Below, piece after piece: positions 1-7,382 of a DNA stretch of 36,398 nucleotides. The stretch lies in the NCBI GenBank assembly GCA_902776475.1, contig CACYQD010000030.1, positions 1 to 36,398 on the forward strand. The letters run 5' to 3'. The notes beneath the pieces are model-generated. The model worked only from the letters and a program-made list of their open reading frames with translations. It was not told where the DNA came from and ran no database searches. Each line of letters starts with the position of its first letter. The stretch's first letter is position 1. The DNA is from an uncultured Prevotellaceae bacterium. Lineage in GTDB: Bacteria > Bacteroidota > Bacteroidia > Bacteroidales > Bacteroidaceae. The position numbers were made by a program, and so were the translations under genes.

Positions 1-23
1 TCTGTAACTCCTTGATTTTCAAG

Positions 24-97
24 TGACTCCCGCGGGATTCAAACCCACAACCTTCTGATCCGTAGTCAGATGCTCTATTCAGTTGAGCTAGGGAGCC
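24..97 (-). tRNA. tRNA-Arg (anticodon ACG)
   Basis: On the minus strand this folds as a full cloverleaf. The acceptor arms GGCTCCC and GGGAGTC pair with one G-T wobble. The anticodon stem TCTGA/TCAGA encloses the loop CTACGGA, giving anticodon ACG (Arg, CGN codons), and a TTCGA-like T loop (TTTGAAT) is present. No CCA is encoded. The tRNA has its own promoter just upstream. Confidence 0.95.
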
Positions 98-115
98 ATT
101 TCCTAAATGCGTGTG

Positions 116-147
116 CAAAGGTAGGGTGATTTTTTGAAATGGCCAAA
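116..147 (-). promoter_or_regulatory. Bacteroidetes-type promoter of tRNA-Arg
   Basis: Minus strand: TTTG (144-147), 20 nt, then TACCTTTG (116-123), matching the TTTG / TAnnTTTG consensus of the Bacteroidetes primary sigma factor. Transcription would start near 110, leaving a leader of about 12 nt with GCATTTAGGAAAT before the tRNA. Confidence 0.8.
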
Positions 148-187
148 TTTTTTGGGGTTAAATTTCATCTAGATGATAGAAAACCTT

Positions 188-219
188 AAAAAAACTGTGG
201 AATTGGCCTAAAATCACAG
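188..219 (-). terminator. possible terminator of the dehydrogenase gene
   Basis: Read on the minus strand, CTGTG and CACAG (5 bp) enclose a 15-nt loop and are followed by seven T. The stem is short, so this is only a candidate, but it lies about 25 nt after the stop codon of the leftward dehydrogenase gene. Confidence 0.35.
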
Positions 220-243
220 AAAAGGAGGCGGGAAAAGTGCCAT

Positions 244-1197
244 TCAACTCACGATATTGACAGGATTGCCTTTGATAAAAGCCTCAACATTATGGACAGC
301 AATGTCCATTAATCTTTTTCTAGCTTCTGCTGTTGCCCATGCGATATGAGGGGTGATGAATGCATTGGGGGTTGTAAGCAGGGGATTGTCGGAGCGTGGT
401 GGTTCTTCTGACAACACATCTGCACCATACCCGGCAAGGTAGCCTTTTCTGAGGGCTTCTGCCACATCATGCTCATTGACCAGCGGCCCACGGCCTGTAT
501 TGATGATAATGGCACCCCTCTTCATCATCTGAATGGTCTGCATGTTAACCATACCCCGCGTCTGTTCCGTCAGGGGACAATGGAGGGTGAGGATATCGGA
601 GACTTCAAGTAATCCATGAAAAGTTGTTTTCTGAACACCCTCCGGCAGAGAAGCGGAATCCTTGGAGGTCTGGGCAAAAACATCCATTCCAAACTCCCTT
701 GCTATGCGAGCCACCTTGAGACCGATATGGCCCAGTCCGACGATGCCGAGGGTTTTTCCTGCCAATTCTTGAAGTGGCGTGTCCCAATAGCAGAAATCAG
801 GGCTGCTGGTCCATCGCCCTTCCATGTTGGCTTGGGCGTAATGCCCTACCCTATTAGTGATGTTTAGGATATGTGCGAAAGTCATTTGCGCTACGCTGTC
901 GGTGCTGTAGGCAGGGATGTTGGTCACAACGATTCCCCTCCGACGGGCTTCATCAAGGTCAACCACATTATACCCCGTGGCCAGCACACCGATGTATCTC
1001 AATCGGGGAAGCCTTTCCAGTTGCGACTTATCCAGCACTACCTTGTTGGTCAGCACGACATCTGCTTCCTCAGCCCGACGGGTCACATCGTGAGGAGCCG
1101 TTCGGTCATAGACTGTCAGGTCGCCCAACTTCTGCAGTTGTTTCCATGACATATCGCCAGGATTGACAGTATAACCATCGAGCACTACAATTTTCAT
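244..1197 (-). CDS. D-2-hydroxyacid dehydrogenase (glycerate dehydrogenase type)
   Basis: This 317-aa cytosolic NAD(H)-dependent enzyme belongs to the D-isomer-specific 2-hydroxyacid dehydrogenases. Seen in the sequence: Rossmann motif GLGHIG at about residues 154-159 and the catalytic set Arg (INTGRG, about R236), Glu (LSEEPP, about E265) and His (TPHIAW, about H284). Length fits the family. The nearest subtype by overall look is hydroxypyruvate/glycerate dehydrogenase, but substrate cannot be fixed from sequence. Two adjacent ATG codons (1198-1200 and 1195-1197) lie after AAGGAAGA; the second has the better Shine-Dalgarno spacing and was chosen. The start overlaps the rarA stop (ATGATGA), so the two genes are probably translationally coupled. 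Confidence 0.9.
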   Translation of the reverse strand: MKIVVLDGYTVNPGDMSWKQLQKLGDLTVYDRTAPHDVTRRAEEADVVLTNKVVLDKSQLERLPRLRYIGVLATGYNVVDLDEARRRGIVVTNIPAYSTDSVAQMTFAHILNITNRVGHYAQANMEGRWTSSPDFCYWDTPLQELAGKTLGIVGLGHIGLKVARIAREFGMDVFAQTSKDSASLPEGVQKTTFHGLLEVSDILTLHCPLTEQTRGMVNMQTIQMMKRGAIIINTGRGPLVNEHDVAEALRKGYLAGYGADVLSEEPPRSDNPLLTTPNAFITPHIAWATAEARKRLMDIAVHNVEAFIKGNPVNIVS

Positions 1198-2477
1198 CAT
1201 TCTTCCTTGAATCTGTCGCCCCAGCAACGGAGCATGTTTTGGTATAATTTCTCCTCAGCTGGAGAGTGCTGAGCATGCCAGAGCCGGGTGGACTGCAATT
1301 GATCGGGCATGAACTGCTGCACGACAAAATTACCAGGATAGTCGTGTGCATACTTGTAACCGTCGCTATAACCCAACTGTTGCATCAGTTGGGTGGGAGC
1401 ATTCCTAAGATGAAGCGGCACCGGCAGATTTCCGGTTTCCTTGACCACCGAAAGGGCGTTGCCGATACCCATGTAGGCGGAGTTGCTCTTTGGGCTGGTG
1501 GCTAGATAGACGGCTGCCTCAGCCAGAGGTATTCTACCTTCAGGCCAACCGATTTTCATCACAGCATCGAAGGCAGCGTTGGCCAACAGCAGAGCGTTGG
1601 GGTTAGCCAGCCCGATATCCTCTGCCGCGCTGATCACGAGTCGGCGAGCAATGAACTGAGGGTCTTCCCCACCCTCTATCATACGGGCCATCCAGTAGAG
1701 TGCCGCATCCGGGTCGCTGCCTCGGATACTCTTGATGAACGCAGAGATGATGTCATAGTGCATCTCTCCGTCCTTGTCGTAGGCCAATGGATTCTGCTGC
1801 AGACGGTCCTCCACCAATGCGTCGGTGATAACAAGAGTTTGTCCGGGATCGGCTGACTCAACTACAAGTTCGAGGATATTCAGCAATTTCCTCGCATCGC
1901 CACCGCTGTATCTCAAAATCGCTCCCGTCTGTTGGAGGTCTACCTTTCTCTCACGGAGTATGGGATCGTTTTCCAACGCTCTGTGCAAGAGGAGCATCAG
2001 GTCTTCTTTTTCCAATGATTTGAGCACATAGACCTGACATCTGGAGAGCAGTGGCCTTATGACCTCAAAAGATGGATTCTCTGTGGTGGCGCCGATGAGG
2101 GTGACCACACCTTTCTCAACAGCACCTAACAGCGAGTCCTGCTGGCTCTTGCTGAAGCGGTGGATCTCATCGATGAACAGGATGGGAGATGCAGAATTGA
2201 AGAAACGTCCTTTCTTGGCTCTGTCGATCACTTCGCGCACATCCTTCACGCCGCTCGTCACCGCGCTCAGGGTATAGAAAGGCGTTTCCAGTTGATGAGC
2301 GATGATCTGGGCAAGGGTTGTCTTCCCCACTCCAGGAGGTCCCCATAAAATAAAAGAGGAAATCCGCCCTGCATCAATCATTTTGCGCAGGACAGCCCCT
2401 TCTCCCACAATGTGTTTCTGCCCGATATACTCATCGAGCGTACGGGGGCGCATTCTCTCGGCTAAAGGTTCACTCAT
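1197..2477 (-). CDS. rarA: replication-associated recombination protein A (AAA+ ATPase, RarA/MgsA)
   Basis: This AAA+ ATPase of the clamp-loader clade acts at stalled replication forks. The 426-aa protein shows PLAERMRP near its N-terminus (conserved in the family), Walker A GPPGVGKTT, Walker B ILFIDEIHRF and a sensor-1 region IGATTENPSF, followed by the helical oligomerisation domain. An upstream ATG at 2571-2573 gives 32 more residues without family resemblance. I chose the ATG at 2475-2477 because homologues begin MSEPLAER and because a strong promoter lies between the two candidate starts. That promoter puts the transcript start within a few bases of this ATG. It is the first gene of a two-gene leftward unit with the dehydrogenase. 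Confidence 0.93.
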   Translation of the reverse strand: MSEPLAERMRPRTLDEYIGQKHIVGEGAVLRKMIDAGRISSFILWGPPGVGKTTLAQIIAHQLETPFYTLSAVTSGVKDVREVIDRAKKGRFFNSASPILFIDEIHRFSKSQQDSLLGAVEKGVVTLIGATTENPSFEVIRPLLSRCQVYVLKSLEKEDLMLLLHRALENDPILRERKVDLQQTGAILRYSGGDARKLLNILELVVESADPGQTLVITDALVEDRLQQNPLAYDKDGEMHYDIISAFIKSIRGSDPDAALYWMARMIEGGEDPQFIARRLVISAAEDIGLANPNALLLANAAFDAVMKIGWPEGRIPLAEAAVYLATSPKSNSAYMGIGNALSVVKETGNLPVPLHLRNAPTQLMQQLGYSDGYKYAHDYPGNFVVQQFMPDQLQSTRLWHAQHSPAEEKLYQNMLRCWGDRFKEE

Positions 2478-2485
2478 CTCGTCTG

Positions 2486-2516
2486 CAAATATAGCAAATT
2501 CTTCTGACAATCCAAA
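2486..2516 (-). promoter_or_regulatory. promoter of rarA
   Basis: Minus strand: TTTG (2513-2516), 19 nt, TATATTTG (2486-2493), an exact consensus match. The predicted start site near 2480 leaves almost no 5' UTR before the ATG at 2477. Confidence 0.65.
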
Positions 2517-2628
2517 ATCCATCTCATAAAATAACAAAAGAGGAAGTGCTGATAAGGCATAACATACTGACATTCAAGACCATAATCAATGAAGGCTCAA
2601 ACAGGCACAAAAAATTCCATAAAAATAC

Positions 2629-2659
2629 TTGCAAATAAGAATTAAAGTATTTACTTTTG
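2629..2659 (+). promoter_or_regulatory. promoter of the acidic-tailed protein gene
   Basis: TTG (2629-2631), 20 nt, TACTTTTG (2652-2659), consensus for Bacteroidetes. It lies 39 nt before the chosen ATG at 2699. Confidence 0.75.
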
Positions 2660-2698
2660 CAGCACAAGCTATAGAACCAATTGTCATTTATAATCATA

Positions 2699-3505
2699 AT
2701 GAAGAACAAAGACAACAAAGCACTGACCTTGAAAACGCTCAACAAGAGCAATATCTGGGATTTGCAGGAAAACGACATTTTCCGTTTATGGGAAGCGGCC
2801 GAGAAAGATGCCGACATGAAAGAATACGCCCGTCATTATCTCGACATCGTCAAGAGCGCATTTGACGTCGAGGAAATCAAGATAGACAAGCCTGAAGTCA
2901 TCAAGAAATACGAAGCCCGTGGCTTCAAGGTTGGTGCCTTGAAGTTTGACGACACCTCCAAATCGAAATGGGCTATCAAGAAGCGCCCCATCCTACGGGT
3001 GACTGACCTGACCTATGAGAACATCCGTCATATTTCAACCACGAAATTGCTTGAGGTGATAGACCGCAACTTTGGAGGTGGTTGGGACAGTCTCTCACAG
3101 AGCATTCAGGACATTATCGAGAGTGGTTTCGACATCAGCACCACCACCCTGCCGAAGGACCGTCTCCGCAAGCCGGGCGGCATGTATGAAAAGAAGGTGG
3201 AGGATGGTTTCGACGTGCTTGAGATTCCCAAGGGCATGTGGGTGGAAGCTATCTTCGCCAAGGAGAAGCCGATGATGGAGAAGCCACGTCTGAAAATGGA
3301 AGACGATGATCTGGACAAGGACCTGGATGAGGCTGACGAGGACGAAGAACTCCTGGATGAGGACCACTACGATGATCCGGATGAGGACGATGATGCTTTC
3401 GACGAGGACAAGTTGACCGAAGAGAGTTACCGCACGACCTTTGAGTCAGATCCGGAAGACCTCAATCTGGAAGCCGAAGGTATCAGCGACGACTATGAGG
3501 AATAA
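2699..3505 (+). CDS. conserved hypothetical protein with acidic C-terminal tail
   Basis: I do not recognise a named family. The 268-aa product has no signal peptide or membrane segment and should be cytosolic. Roughly the first 200 residues look folded (mixed alpha/beta, with a Trp/Gly-rich GGGWDSL segment). The last 65 or so are overwhelmingly Asp/Glu, including runs such as DEADEDEELLDEDHYDD. Such tails are common in chaperone-like or nucleic-acid-mimicking proteins, but that is only analogy. An ATG at 2681 would add MSFIII; the ATG at 2699 fits the spacing from the promoter better. The gene is monocistronic: own promoter, and a strong terminator 6 nt after the stop. Confidence 0.8.
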   Translation: MKNKDNKALTLKTLNKSNIWDLQENDIFRLWEAAEKDADMKEYARHYLDIVKSAFDVEEIKIDKPEVIKKYEARGFKVGALKFDDTSKSKWAIKKRPILRVTDLTYENIRHISTTKLLEVIDRNFGGGWDSLSQSIQDIIESGFDISTTTLPKDRLRKPGGMYEKKVEDGFDVLEIPKGMWVEAIFAKEKPMMEKPRLKMEDDDLDKDLDEADEDEELLDEDHYDDPDEDDDAFDEDKLTEESYRTTFESDPEDLNLEAEGISDDYEE

Positions 3506-3510
3506 GAAAA

Positions 3511-3538
3511 AGCCACTCCCTTGAAGGAGTGGTTTTTT
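3511..3538 (+). terminator. intrinsic terminator of the acidic-tailed protein gene
   Basis: CCACTCC (3513-3519) pairs with GGAGTGG (3526-3532) around a 6-nt loop, followed by six T. Confidence 0.9.
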
Positions 3539-3550
3539 AGTAGATAATCA

Positions 3551-3640
3551 TTAAAAAGGGGACTTGCCTCACGGCAAATCCCCTTTCCTACTTACTAAAC
3601 TAAATTAACCACTAAAAAAACTAATCTTTGTTCTATTTTC
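3551..3640 (-). ncRNA. candidate small RNA, about 90 nt
   Basis: A minus-strand transcription unit with no plausible ORF. A perfect promoter at 3646-3677 predicts a start near 3640. The transcript would have an AU-rich, largely unpaired 5' half (including a TTTTTTT stretch) and then a 14-bp stem (3555-3586; AAAGGGGA with TCCCCTTT, then TTTGCC with GGCAAG including one wobble) capped by a GUGA (GNRA-type) tetraloop and followed by TTTTTAA. The hairpin is a good intrinsic terminator. It does not obviously belong to the barrel gene ending at 3754, because the promoter lies between them. Function unknown; family not identified from memory. Confidence 0.6.
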
Positions 3641-3645
3641 CACTG

Positions 3646-3677
3646 CAAATATACTGAATTATATTATGATTTGCAAA
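3646..3677 (-). promoter_or_regulatory. promoter of the candidate small RNA
   Basis: Minus strand: TTTG (3674-3677), 20 nt, TATATTTG (3646-3653). An exact consensus match located downstream of the barrel gene and pointing at the small RNA unit, not at any protein gene. Confidence 0.7.
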
Positions 3678-3753
3678 TATCGTGCACATAAAACCGACAT
3701 TTTGAAGATATTTAGCAACTTTTAGAACAAGTTGACGGTATTATTGCACCCAA

Positions 3754-5310
3754 TTAAAACGTATAGCCAATAGTGCACAGGATTTGATGGCGCTTGTTGT
3801 TCACCGTCACCTGATTGACCACATTGTCATAATCGACATATTGGTTATCGACATAATTCATGAACGGGGCGAATTTTCCGGAAGTGGAACTGAACTGGTA
3901 GGCCAAGTCAAGGTTGGCCCTTCCGAATTTGTAGCCCACACCAAGCGTGAAACGGTTGGTACTTTTCCAGTTGGTGTAATCGGTGGCGGAAGCAAAAGAG
4001 GTGCCATAGGAATTGATGGTTCCATCCTTGTATCCGTCTTCGTCATACATGGCAGAGACATAGTTGTAGCCTGCCCTCAGGGCAATCTCAGGAATGGGTT
4101 TCACCTCAACGCCCAGTTTTACGGTGCTCACACCTTTCAGGTATTCCTTGGTATGGTCATTCATATCATCGTCACTGCTGCTCGACTCATAATAGTCATA
4201 ATAATCATAGGATCCGCCGTCATTGACTCTGGTGTCCATATGACCATAGTCAGCGTAATCAAAGCCGGCGCCGATGGCCATGAACTGACCGACGGTATAG
4301 CCTAAGCTGAGTCCGAATTTCCAGGGAGTGTAGAGCTTAAAGTCATACGGTTCCTTTGCCCACACTGTGGCATTGCCGTCGCTCACCTCCGTGTAGTTGC
4401 TTGTGGTGAGGTCATAGAATGTCGGAGTGGATACAGAAGCACCGATGAGCAAGGGGGAATACTCAATGGGGCGAACAATCATACCCAGTTTCAGATCCAC
4501 ACCCGTACCGGTGATTTTACGGTTGTCCCATACGTTCATCGTTTCGATATTCTCCGGGTTGGGATTGAATGCCTCCGTGTAATCGCCCGAGTGGTGGTAG
4601 TGGACATCATGGATGCCCAAGGTGAGACCGAGATATACACGGTCGTCGATATTGCCGCTGACATTGAAGTCATACTCGCCGATATATCCGCTATGTGCCC
4701 TGTCAAAATCATACAGCGAAGCTTCGTAGAAATAATATTTGCCGTCACCTGCAGCAGGGAGAAGGTTGCGCATATAGATATCGTCAAGCTGATTGCATGT
4801 GATATAAGGTCTGTCAAAAATCACGTTGCCGTCGAAATCGCTGTTGTAGAGCATGAAATTCCAATGCTTCATATAAGTCAGCTTGTTTTGGGAAGCTGCG
4901 TTCAATTTATCATCAGCAGATAGGATGAAATCAAAATTGCGGCTCTTGTGGTAGTTGAAAGCTACATTGAGGAAAGAGCGCTCACCGGTCTGCTTGCTCC
5001 AGACCACACCTATTTGGTCGAAACTGAGATTGGTGGCATCGCCGCGGGAATAGTCAGCGGCATCCTGCTGGGTCACCATGCCTGCGGAGCCCTCCACCTT
5101 GCTGTGGCGGAACAGGCCAATGGCTGCTGGGTTGGAACCGATGGAGGAGATTTCTGCACCGAGAGCGTCGGTTGCACCACCCATACCAACATACCTTGCA
5201 GTACCGTTGAGGTCCTCTGTGGCGATTTTCGCATTCTCATAAGTCTCCTGTGCTGCTGCGGGAAGACCAATGAGGAGTGCAGCAGCCATATATGTGAATC
5301 TCTTTTTCAT
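3754..5310 (-). CDS. outer-membrane beta-barrel protein, FadL/OmpP1-like
   Basis: A 518-aa exported protein. The N-terminal signal peptide MKKRFTYMAAALLIGLPAAA ends before QE. Next comes the segment RYVGMGGATDALGAEIS and SSIGSNPAAIGLFR, typical of Bacteroidetes FadL-like outer-membrane transport proteins (early-folding plug region). The rest is alternating, aromatic-rich strands ending in TIGYTF; a C-terminal Phe is the usual barrel insertion signal. An Asp/Ser/Tyr-rich loop (YDYYDYYESSSSDDD) is probably surface exposed. Family members carry hydrophobic compounds across the outer membrane; the substrate here is unknown. It lies 59 nt downstream of the Tyr/Trp-rich protein gene on the same strand, so the two may be co-transcribed. 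Confidence 0.8.
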   Translation of the reverse strand: MKKRFTYMAAALLIGLPAAAQETYENAKIATEDLNGTARYVGMGGATDALGAEISSIGSNPAAIGLFRHSKVEGSAGMVTQQDAADYSRGDATNLSFDQIGVVWSKQTGERSFLNVAFNYHKSRNFDFILSADDKLNAASQNKLTYMKHWNFMLYNSDFDGNVIFDRPYITCNQLDDIYMRNLLPAAGDGKYYFYEASLYDFDRAHSGYIGEYDFNVSGNIDDRVYLGLTLGIHDVHYHHSGDYTEAFNPNPENIETMNVWDNRKITGTGVDLKLGMIVRPIEYSPLLIGASVSTPTFYDLTTSNYTEVSDGNATVWAKEPYDFKLYTPWKFGLSLGYTVGQFMAIGAGFDYADYGHMDTRVNDGGSYDYYDYYESSSSDDDMNDHTKEYLKGVSTVKLGVEVKPIPEIALRAGYNYVSAMYDEDGYKDGTINSYGTSFASATDYTNWKSTNRFTLGVGYKFGRANLDLAYQFSSTSGKFAPFMNYVDNQYVDYDNVVNQVTVNNKRHQILCTIGYTF

Positions 5311-5369
5311 TTTGCTAATTATTTTGTGGTTAAACGATATCTTTCTTGATATATGTACATCCTGCTGGA

Positions 5370-6386
5370 TTACCTTCGGCCACCAAAGCTTCCGCCGCCA
5401 CCTGAGCGTCCGCCACCGCCGCCGCCGAAGCTGCCACCCGAACGACTGCCGCCGCCGCCGAATGAACCGCCACTCGAACTGCCACTAGAGTAAGAGCTGC
5501 CCGAAGATACCGAACTGGAACTGCTGTATGACGAACTGGAACTGGAGTAAGACGGCGATGAGTAACTATTAGTAGAATAGGAGCGGTTGCCACCGTACGA
5601 CCTCCTGCCTGTGATGGCAGATCCTCTGGTAGCTGAGGTAGAGGATATTCTCGATCCGGCTGAGGCTGTTGATGATCCACGTGCACCGCTGAATGAGCCA
5701 CCGCTGATCCGACTGCCACCAAATGTACCATTGGATGCTGTGACAAAGCCATGTCCGCGAGAGCCCCTGCTCAGCTGGTTGCTTGGTGACACCGTATAAT
5801 TACGGTGGGGATTATAGGCGTAATATCCTCCATACCAGTAACTGGAATAGTAGCCAGGATAATAGCCGTACCAAGGAGCGTACCATCCATAGTACCAGGG
5901 ATCATACCATCCGTAATACATCCATGGATCATAGAAGCCATATGCCCAGGGACTATACCAGTAGGGATAGTAGCCGGGATAATAGTGACCCCAATAGTAG
6001 CCTCTGTATCCGTAGAACCAGGGGCTGTACCATCCATAGAAGTCATCAAACAATCCCATCCGCGCACTATAGTAATAATCGCGGCTGTCATCTTTCACGA
6101 AAACAAAGACAGTATCCTTGCTGGGATATGTGCCGTCGCCTGCCGTGAAATCGATGACATCGTTGCCCAACGAGTCGATGGCCACATAGGAACTGCCCAG
6201 ATAGCGCTTGTTGTACTCGTCAACAGTCATTTCAAGCTGCCGGATCGGCTTCAAGGCCTTTTGCGCAGCCTCAGTGCTCAGCGTGGTCTTTTCTGATTTC
6301 TTGGGTACGAAATACATATCGTCCTGCGCCATGAGCGAAAGCGGCAGGAAAGCCACCATCAATGAAAGGAATAAATACTTTTTCAT
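5370..6386 (-). CDS. secreted Tyr/Trp-rich and Ser/Gly-rich low-complexity protein
   Basis: A 338-aa exported protein with a clear signal peptide (MKKYLFLSLMVAFLPLSLMA, cut before QDD). Residues about 20-105 look like a small ordinary domain. Residues about 110-195 are extraordinarily aromatic, with repeated YYPGYYPYWYSPW-type and DPWYYGWY-type units. The remaining part, about 145 residues, is Ser/Gly/Arg-rich and ends in GGGG/GGSFGG repeats with RR at the C-terminus. No catalytic motif is visible. The composition suggests an adhesive, surface-coating or RNA/protein-condensing role, but this is inference only. It is the first gene of the leftward pair with the FadL-like barrel and is divergent from prmA. 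Confidence 0.8.
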   Translation of the reverse strand: MKKYLFLSLMVAFLPLSLMAQDDMYFVPKKSEKTTLSTEAAQKALKPIRQLEMTVDEYNKRYLGSSYVAIDSLGNDVIDFTAGDGTYPSKDTVFVFVKDDSRDYYYSARMGLFDDFYGWYSPWFYGYRGYYWGHYYPGYYPYWYSPWAYGFYDPWMYYGWYDPWYYGWYAPWYGYYPGYYSSYWYGGYYAYNPHRNYTVSPSNQLSRGSRGHGFVTASNGTFGGSRISGGSFSGARGSSTASAGSRISSTSATRGSAITGRRSYGGNRSYSTNSYSSPSYSSSSSSYSSSSSVSSGSSYSSGSSSGGSFGGGGSRSGGSFGGGGGGRSGGGGSFGGRR

Positions 6387-6418
6387 ATTTCGTGTTGTTT
6401 ATCTATATTCTTACGATG

Positions 6419-6426
6419 CAAAAATA
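6419..6426 (-). promoter_or_regulatory. -7 box for the Tyr/Trp-rich protein gene
   Basis: Minus strand TATTTTTG fits TAnnTTTG and lies about 33 nt before the ATG. No TTTG stands at the usual distance; that place is taken by the edge of the 6448-6484 inverted repeat. Confidence 0.5.
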
Positions 6427-6447
6427 CGTCAAGATTTCATGCAAATT

Positions 6448-6484
6448 TAGGGAAAAACCCTAAACGAAGATAGGTTTTTCCCTA
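6448..6484. repeat. inverted repeat between divergent promoters
   Basis: TAGGGAAAAACC (6448-6459) is perfectly complementary to GGTTTTTCCCTA (6473-6484), with 13 nt between. The left arm also sits in a smaller palindrome, TTTAGGG-AAAAA-CCCTAAA (6446-6464). The dyad covers the -33 area of both flanking promoters, so it may be an operator. Confidence 0.6.
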
Positions 6485-6491
6485 TTTTTTA

Positions 6492-6499
6492 TAATTTTG
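6492..6499 (+). promoter_or_regulatory. -7 box for prmA
   Basis: TAATTTTG fits TAnnTTTG, 19 nt before the ATG. There is no TTG at the standard upstream distance; the right arm of the 6448-6484 dyad lies there. Confidence 0.55.
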
Positions 6500-6518
6500 C
6501 ACTACAAATTAACAAATC

Positions 6519-7382
6519 ATGCAATATTATTCAGCCATATTTCACCTCAAAGGCGATTCTCTGACGGCAGATATCCGCCAGAGTGCCATGGACTTAGTCG
6601 CCGCGCTGGCGGCAGAGACAGGATTCGAGAGTTTTGAGCAGACGGAAGACGAACTGATCGGCTATGTCAGGGCGGATCTGCTCGACCAGGAATCGCTTTC
6701 GGCCATTTTGGGGGATTTCCCTATCCCTGGAGTCACTGTGGATTTCACATTGGAGGAAGCAGAGAACAAAGACTGGAACGCAGAGTGGGAAGAAGCCGGT
6801 TTCGATCCCATCGTCATCGATGGTCAATGCGTCATCCATGACACCAAGCATGCCGTGGATGATCCGGGACTGATGGACATCGTGATTGATGCGAAGATGG
6901 CCTTCGGCACCGGAACACATGACACCACGCGGCTCATGGTCGGAACGTTATTGGCATCCGACCTTAAAGGCAAGCGTGTACTTGACTGCGGATGCGGCAC
7001 CGGCATCCTGTCGATTGCGGCTTTGAAATGCGGAGCCTCCAGTGTGGTGGCCTACGACATCGACGAATGGAGCGTGGAGAATACGCAGCACAACGCACAG
7101 CTCAACCAAGTGGAAAACATAGAAGTGCTGTTGGGCGACATTCACGTTCTGTCGCATGTGAGCGGTATGTTTGACTATGTCCTGGCCAACATCAACCGCA
7201 ACATTCTGTTGGAAGACCTCCCGTCCATGTGCGAAGTGCTTGTGCCGGGCGGCAGTCTCATCATCAGCGGATTCTATGAGGAAGACACGGCTTTGCTGGT
7301 TGAGAAAGCAAAGGAATTGGGGTTGACGCTTCAGAGTTCTTCCTCGTCAGGCAACTGGAAGATGCTGTCGTTCTGCTCATAG
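6519..7382 (+). CDS. prmA: ribosomal protein L11 methyltransferase
   Basis: This SAM-dependent enzyme methylates ribosomal protein L11 in the cytosol. The 287-aa sequence has the family layout: an N-terminal substrate-recognition domain (about 1-90), then the class I methyltransferase domain with AFGTGTH (about 128-134), SAM loop DCGCGTGILSIAA (about 156-168) and LANINRNILLEDLP, the PrmA version of the NPPF-like motif. Length is normal for Bacteroidetes. The last 52 bp overlap the 3' end of the opposite-strand GH25 gene. The gene has its own promoter and is divergent from the aromatic-rich secreted protein. Confidence 0.95.
   Translation: MQYYSAIFHLKGDSLTADIRQSAMDLVAALAAETGFESFEQTEDELIGYVRADLLDQESLSAILGDFPIPGVTVDFTLEEAENKDWNAEWEEAGFDPIVIDGQCVIHDTKHAVDDPGLMDIVIDAKMAFGTGTHDTTRLMVGTLLASDLKGKRVLDCGCGTGILSIAALKCGASSVVAYDIDEWSVENTQHNAQLNQVENIEVLLGDIHVLSHVSGMFDYVLANINRNILLEDLPSMCEVLVPGGSLIISGFYEEDTALLVEKAKELGLTLQSSSSSGNWKMLSFCS

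Noticed and set aside
3784-4305. 173-codon open frame on the plus strand
   Set aside because: A shadow of the FadL-like barrel gene (Ile/Val/His-rich translation of its complementary strand), with no promoter.
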